NCBI GenBank assembly: GCA_007695195.1
Contig: REEG01000067.1
Span: forward strand, 1 to 56,956
Direction of reading: 5' to 3'
DNA: 56,956 bases
Origin: Gemmatimonadales bacterium
Lineage (GTDB): Bacteria > Gemmatimonadota > Gemmatimonadetes > Longimicrobiales > Gaopeijiaceae
The translations under genes were made by a program, and so were the position numbers. Below, in pieces: positions 52,879 through 56,956 of the stretch (positions are counted from its first letter, which is position 1; the number at the start of each line of letters is the position of its first letter). The notes beneath the pieces were generated by a model, which had not been told where the DNA came from, searched no databases, and saw only the letters and a program-made list of their open reading frames with translations.

Positions 52879-53624
52879 TCGTACCGGGTCGTAACGCCGC
52901 AGATTTGAGGCCGGCTTCGGAGCCGAGCCCTGTTCCGGGGGGCCGTGACCGACTCATCTATGGTCTACTCTTCGTCCTGGCGCTTCTCATGGCCGGCTGC
53001 GGGCCGTCCGGTCCGTTGGAAGAACCGCGTCCACTGGATGCCGGGCAACTCGCCATGCAGGCGGAGCGATCGTCGGCACTGGACTCTCCATACCGGATCG
53101 TGTTCGAGTGGTCGGTGGTCGAGCCGGGTATGCGTGTCCAGGGGAGAGGCGTGGCCAGGGTCGAGCCTCCCTATCGGGCTCGGTTGGACCTCTTCTCGCG
53201 GGGCGGGGAGCGGATCACCGCTGCGGCCCTCGTCGATGGGGACCTGCGGATCCCGGAGGGTCTCCCGGATTTGCTTCCCCAATCCACCATGTTCTGGGGG
53301 TCTCTGGGTGTATTCCGACCGGATCGAGGGATGGGATTGGCCGGGGGACGATGGCAGCGGGACGGGTTGGCCGAACTTCGGTATCGCCCCGGCGAGGATT
53401 CCGAACTACTGGTGGTCCTGGCCCGGAACCGGATCCAGGAGATGGTCCGACGCTCCAATGGTCGGGCTCTGGAGGACCTCAGAATACAGTTGGTGGAGGG
53501 GGAACGCTTCCCCCGCCAGGCTACCTACCGGGATCACGTCAGGACCCGGGAACTGCGTATGACGCTGGAGAGTGTGGAGCATGTGGAATCGTATCCGTCG
53601 GACATCTGGGAGCCTCGGCGCTAG
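52875..53624 (+). CDS. outer-membrane-type lipoprotein, LolA/LolB-like fold possible
   Basis: A 249-residue protein with a lipoprotein signal ending LLMAGC at about residue 42. The mature part has an alternating beta pattern (YRIVFEWSVVE, GRGVARVEPPYRARLDLFS) as in LolA/LolB or DUF4292 proteins, but this is weak evidence. It starts at a GTG. It overlaps the start of the LptE-like gene, so a role in envelope assembly is reasonable. Confidence 0.72.
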   Translation: MIVPGRNAADLRPASEPSPVPGGRDRLIYGLLFVLALLMAGCGPSGPLEEPRPLDAGQLAMQAERSSALDSPYRIVFEWSVVEPGMRVQGRGVARVEPPYRARLDLFSRGGERITAAALVDGDLRIPEGLPDLLPQSTMFWGSLGVFRPDRGMGLAGGRWQRDGLAELRYRPGEDSELLVVLARNRIQEMVRRSNGRALEDLRIQLVEGERFPRQATYRDHVRTRELRMTLESVEHVESYPSDIWEPRR

Positions 53625-54120
53625 GTTGGTCCTGGTGCTGGTGAGCCTGACCCTGCTCGGAGGGTGCAACTACACCTTCCAGGCGGGGGCCGGCTTACCT
53701 TCCCACGTGCGCAGTGTGGCTATCGTGCCCTTCGACAACGAAACGAGCCGCTTTGAACTGACACAGGAAATCCATGAGGTCCTCCTCCAGGAGTTGCCGC
53801 AGCAGTTCGGAGTTCGGACGGGGAGTGAGGAATTCGCCGAAGCCATCGTACGGGGGCGGATCCGCAATTATTCCGTGGATGCGCCGTCCTACCGTCAGGC
53901 TCCGGATGGGCGGGGAGCGGAGGTGTTGGAACGGCAGGTGTCCATGACCGTTGAAATTGAAATCATCGACCGGGTGAACAACATGATCCTCTGGGACAAT
54001 TCCAACCTCTCCGTTCGAGGAGAATACCTGGAAGCCAGTGAATTGGAGGAAGACGGCCGGCGCCTGGCCATCCAGCGACTCTTGCAGAACGTCGTCGACG
54101 GCGTTCAGTCAAACTGGTGA
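53581..54120 (+). CDS. lptE: LptE-like LPS-assembly lipoprotein
   Basis: A 179-residue lipoprotein (signal ending LTLLGGC at residue 29) with the LptE-like domain: the start is YTFQAGAGLPSHVRSVAIVPF and the helix-strand pattern continues to the end. LptE plugs the LptD barrel during LPS insertion. The ATG at 53581 has GGAG at a suitable distance; a GTG at 53572 is also possible. It overlaps the upstream lipoprotein gene by 44 bp and the hemC start by 4 bases. Confidence 0.85.
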   Translation: MWNRIRRTSGSLGARLVLVLVSLTLLGGCNYTFQAGAGLPSHVRSVAIVPFDNETSRFELTQEIHEVLLQELPQQFGVRTGSEEFAEAIVRGRIRNYSVDAPSYRQAPDGRGAEVLERQVSMTVEIEIIDRVNNMILWDNSNLSVRGEYLEASELEEDGRRLAIQRLLQNVVDGVQSNW

Positions 54121-55085
54121 GCGGCGTGCGCCCCCTTCGCCTCGGCACTCGTGGCTCCCTCCTTGCCACCACCCAGAGCGGGTGGGTAGCGCAGCGCATC
54201 GAGGAGGCTACGGGTCGGAAGGTGGAACTGGTCATCGTTCGGACCATGGGAGATCAGATCCAGGACCAACCGCTCTCCAGTATCGGCGGGCAGGGTCTCT
54301 TCACCCGGGAACTGGATCGGGCGCTCCTGGACGGCGAAGTGGATCTCGCGGTCCACTCCCTCAAAGATCTTCCGACGGTTCTGGCAGAGGGGGTGACCCT
54401 TGGTGCCGTGCCCGAACGGGAAGATGTCCGGGACGTGTTGATCGGTCCTGAGGGAACCCCGACGACGCTGGCGAACCTACCGCCGGGTGGTCGTTTGGGG
54501 ACGGGGTCCCTTCGACGTCGTGCGTTGGCCCTGGCCTTCCGGGGCGACATTGAGGTGGCTGGGATCCGGGGGAATCTGGACACGAGGATGTCCCTGGTGG
54601 AGCAGGGTGAATACCACGCCATCATCCTGGCGGCGGCCGGGGTCCGTCGTCTTGGTTGGACCCATCGAATCCACGAGCACCTCGAGCCTGCGGCATGGCT
54701 TCCGGCCCCCGGCCAGGGAGCCCTTGCTGTGGTGGTACGGGATGGTGATGCGGAAGCCTTGAAGCACGTTCGTCCCCTGGATCACCTTCCGTCCCGGGCG
54801 GCAGTTACGGCGGAGCGTTCCCTTATGCACCGCCTACAAGCAGGGTGCCAGCTTCCTGTGGGAGCCCACGGGTTGCCCTACGGGGGTGGGATGCGCCTGA
54901 GGGGAGTCGTCGCTTCGCCGGATGGTGGACGAGCCGTCCGCGCGGATGCCACCGGGGCTCAGGATGACCCGGAGGCCCTCGGCATCCAGGTGGCCGATCG
55001 CCTCCTGGAGATGGGGGCTGATTCCATTCTCGCAGATGTGAATGAGATGGTCCGTGCCGGTGCACAGTATGGAGGGACGTCGTGA
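54117..55085 (+). CDS. hemC: hydroxymethylbilane synthase (porphobilinogen deaminase)
   Basis: A 322-residue heme-pathway enzyme that polymerises four porphobilinogens. Motifs are TRGSLLATTQSGWV at the N-terminus, HSLKDLP, and the dipyrromethane cofactor cysteine C244 in QAGCQLPVGAHG. It starts at a GTG overlapping the lptE stop, and its stop overlaps the rph start. Confidence 0.95.
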   Translation: MSGVRPLRLGTRGSLLATTQSGWVAQRIEEATGRKVELVIVRTMGDQIQDQPLSSIGGQGLFTRELDRALLDGEVDLAVHSLKDLPTVLAEGVTLGAVPEREDVRDVLIGPEGTPTTLANLPPGGRLGTGSLRRRALALAFRGDIEVAGIRGNLDTRMSLVEQGEYHAIILAAAGVRRLGWTHRIHEHLEPAAWLPAPGQGALAVVVRDGDAEALKHVRPLDHLPSRAAVTAERSLMHRLQAGCQLPVGAHGLPYGGGMRLRGVVASPDGGRAVRADATGAQDDPEALGIQVADRLLEMGADSILADVNEMVRAGAQYGGTS

Positions 55086-55843
55086 CCAATGGACGGCTGG
55101 GTCTCTCCGGGGCACAGGATAAGGAGCACCGACGCGCCGATGGAAGGCGGCCCGAGGACCTTCGCTCCGTGGTGGTGGAGGCCGATGCTTCTCCCTACGC
55201 CGAAGGATCATGCCTCATCGCCTTCGGTTCTACTCGAGTCCTTTGCACGGCCTCCGTTCAGGAGGGAGTTCCTGCATGGCGAGAGGCATCGGGACATGGG
55301 TGGATCACGGCCGAGTACGGGATGCTTCCTCGTTCCACCCATTCCCGGCGGGGCCGGGAGCGTGGAGGGGTGGGTGGTCGAACGCAGGAAATCCAGCGCC
55401 TGATCGGCCGAACCCTCCGGGCCGGCGCAGATCTGGAACGGCTCGGACCCCGAACCGTTGTGATCGATGCCGATGTACTTCAGGCCGATGGAGGGACCCG
55501 AACGGCTGCGGTGACGGGTGGGTGGATCGCCCTGGCTCTGGCCGTCCGTAGTCTGACCCGTCGGGGCGTTCTGGGAGCCTCGCCGCTCCGCGAACCTCTG
55601 GCTGCGGTGAGCGTGGGAGTGCTTGACGACCGGCCGCTCCTGGATCTGGACTATTCCGAAGACTCCCGTGCCGAGATGGACATGAATGTAGTGGCCACGG
55701 GAGATGGTCGGATCGTCGAGGTACAGGGGACGGCGGAGGGGCTTCCGGTGCACAGGTCATCGTTTCAGGAGATGCTGGATCTGGCCCTGGCCGGGATCGA
55801 ATCGCTGGTTCAGGTCCAACGTGAATTCCTGGAGGCCCGGTGA
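55082..55843 (+). CDS. rph: ribonuclease PH
   Basis: A 253-residue phosphorolytic 3'-exoribonuclease that trims tRNA 3' ends. Family motifs include RRADGRRPEDLR, GSTRVLCTASV, WITAEYGMLPRSTHSR and DADVLQADGGTRTAA. It starts at a GTG overlapping the hemC stop and is followed by an overlapping rdgB. Confidence 0.95.
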   Translation: MTNGRLGLSGAQDKEHRRADGRRPEDLRSVVVEADASPYAEGSCLIAFGSTRVLCTASVQEGVPAWREASGHGWITAEYGMLPRSTHSRRGRERGGVGGRTQEIQRLIGRTLRAGADLERLGPRTVVIDADVLQADGGTRTAAVTGGWIALALAVRSLTRRGVLGASPLREPLAAVSVGVLDDRPLLDLDYSEDSRAEMDMNVVATGDGRIVEVQGTAEGLPVHRSSFQEMLDLALAGIESLVQVQREFLEAR

Positions 55844-56517
55844 AGCAGATGGAACCGGTTGCCGGTCCACTTCTCGTCGCGACTCGGAGCCGGCACAAAC
55901 TGCGGGAGATCCGCGAGATCCTGGGCACGGTTCCGGGCATGGAAATCGTCGATCTGGTGCAGGTGGGCATTGCCGAGTCCCAGGAAGAGGACGGGCTGGA
56001 AGAGGCCGAGACCTTCTCGGAGAATGCCCTGGCCAAGGCCCGGTATTTCCAGCGGCGATCCGGTTACTTGACCGTTGCGGATGATTCAGGACTGGTGGTG
56101 GATGCCCTTGGAGGCCGACCCGGGGTGCGGTCACGCAGGTTTGCCCCCATGCCGGATGCCGTGGACCGCGATACCCAGGATCGCCTGAATCTGGCCCACC
56201 TGCTCACGTCCCTGGAGGGGGTACCCCCCGAGGGGCGGACGGCTCGGTTTGTGACCGAAGTGGCCCTGGTGACCCGAGACGGCTCGTTTCGGACGTTCCG
56301 TGGGGTTGTAGAAGGCATCATCCTGGAGTCTCCGCAGGGAAACGGTGGGTTTGGCTACGACCCGGTGTTCCTCCATCCCCCTTCGGGCGCAAGCTTCGCT
56401 CAGGTCCCGGACGAGGAGAAGGCGCGTGTGGGACACCGAGGAATCGCCTTTCGTCGGCTCGCAGGTTTTCTGAGGGGAGCTGCGGGTCACGGCGCTGAAG
56501 AAATCCACGAGGAGTAG
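55840..56517 (+). CDS. rdgB: non-canonical purine NTP pyrophosphatase (RdgB/HAM1)
   Basis: A 225-residue house-cleaning nucleotidase that hydrolyses ITP, dITP and XTP. Motifs are TRSRHKLREI at the N-terminus, ADDSGLVVDALGG, and GFGYDPVF. It starts at a GTG overlapping the rph stop. The rph-rdgB pair is a common arrangement. Confidence 0.95.
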   Translation: MKQMEPVAGPLLVATRSRHKLREIREILGTVPGMEIVDLVQVGIAESQEEDGLEEAETFSENALAKARYFQRRSGYLTVADDSGLVVDALGGRPGVRSRRFAPMPDAVDRDTQDRLNLAHLLTSLEGVPPEGRTARFVTEVALVTRDGSFRTFRGVVEGIILESPQGNGGFGYDPVFLHPPSGASFAQVPDEEKARVGHRGIAFRRLAGFLRGAAGHGAEEIHEE

Positions 56518-56519
56518 CC

Positions 56520-56840
56520 ATGAATCCGGATCGCACGCGCCCCGAGCACATTGGTCCCACCGAGGATGGTCGAAGGCTACGGATCGTGTGGGGCGATGGC
56601 CATCGGTCGGAATTCCACCCTCGATTCTTGAGGGTGGCGTGTCCGTGCGCCGCTTGTGTCGATGAAATGACCGGGAGGCGGATCCTTCGTCCAGGGGACG
56701 TTCCACCCTCCATCCATCCTCTCGAGATCACCTACGTGGGTCGATACGCGATCCGCTTCCTCTGGAGTGACCAGCACTCCACGGGGATCTTTCCCTTTGA
56801 GTACCTGCGCGCATTGTGCCCTTGGGATGAGGAGGTGTAG
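56520..56840 (+). CDS. DUF971 domain protein
   Basis: A 106-residue protein matching DUF971, which resembles the N-terminal domain of gamma-butyrobetaine hydroxylase: LRIVWGDGH, LRVACPCAACVDEMTG, YVGRYAIRFLWSDQHSTGIFPFEYLR. The cysteines C41, C43 and C46 may bind a metal. The stand-alone function is unclear; Fe-S related roles have been proposed for relatives. It begins 2 bp after rdgB. Confidence 0.88.
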   Translation: MNPDRTRPEHIGPTEDGRRLRIVWGDGHRSEFHPRFLRVACPCAACVDEMTGRRILRPGDVPPSIHPLEITYVGRYAIRFLWSDQHSTGIFPFEYLRALCPWDEEV

Positions 56841-56885
56841 GGGGCTACTCGTGCGGGGGCCATAGGAGTTAGCTTTTCCGTCGAT

Positions 56886-56956
56886 CGGGGCGTGGCGCAG
56901 TCCGGTAGCGCGCCTGCTTTGGGAGCAGGAGGTCCCGGGTTCGAATCCCGGCGCCC
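56886..56956 (+). tRNA. tRNA-Pro (anticodon UGG), 3' end cut by window
   Basis: The acceptor arm starts CGGGGCG, and the D, anticodon (CCTGC-TTTGGGA-GCAGG) and T arms (CCGGG-TTCGAAT-CCCGG) fold normally. The anticodon TGG is at 56920-56922. The last acceptor bases and any CCA lie beyond the window. Confidence 0.95.

Overview
The window is about 57 kb of high-GC, gene-dense DNA from a Gram-negative-type (diderm) bacterium. Outer-membrane genes (lpxH, an LptE-like lipoprotein, MlaFED-type transport genes, several lipobox proteins), a membrane pyrophosphatase, secreted carboxypeptidase-regulatory-domain proteins, DUF4403 and a protease/propeller/barrel fusion together suggest Gemmatimonadota. 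That assignment rests on gene content alone. There is one tRNA (Pro, UGG) cut by the right edge. I found no rRNA, CRISPR array, insertion sequence or phage gene.

Layout. 1-1.8 kb: a mostly non-coding stretch with two copies of an AAATTAGAA-N6-TTCTAATTT-type palindrome, an Rrf2-family regulator and a possible leftward gene entering from the edge. 1.8-3.9 kb: a two-gene operon of a radical SAM protein and a NeuD-like acyltransferase fused to a carrier-protein domain. 3.9-9.7 kb: gamma-glutamyltransferase, PQQ-type sugar dehydrogenase, an unknown protein and a K+-dependent-type membrane pyrophosphatase. 10-20.4 kb: a chemotaxis operon (MCP, CheA, CheW, CheY, CheB, CheR, CheX-like, hybrid kinase); the CheA carries a zinc-binding CZB domain inside its first CheW domain. 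20.4-30.9 kb: DUF3014, Dps, LemA, M48 protease, DUF4403, LspA, MscS channel, FAD oxidoreductase, CNNM/CorC protein and OsmC. 31-36.4 kb: a degenerate M20 peptidase coupled to nicotinate phosphoribosyltransferase, then mlaE-mlaF-mlaD. 36.4-43.3 kb: the protease/propeller/barrel fusion, a D-threonine aldolase-like enzyme with RidA, and two secreted proteins.

43.3-50 kb is the most interesting regulatory block. It holds a tandem universal stress protein, a PAS-GAF histidine kinase, a CBS-domain protein, a histidine-kinase homologue whose phospho-acceptor His is Arg, a sigma-54 activator with an intact GAFTGA motif, and a PNPOx-like flavoprotein. The USP and CBS genes each have a sigma-54-type -24/-12 element, and a similar GGACATT-containing motif lies upstream of both. 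I infer a sigma-54-controlled stress or low-oxygen module.

50-57 kb: lipid kinase, DUF5683-type membrane protein, lpxH on the other strand, a possibly frameshifted small ORF, a lipoprotein, an LptE-like protein, hemC, rph, rdgB, a DUF971 protein and tRNA-Pro. Many neighbours overlap by ATGA or GTGA, so translational coupling is common here.
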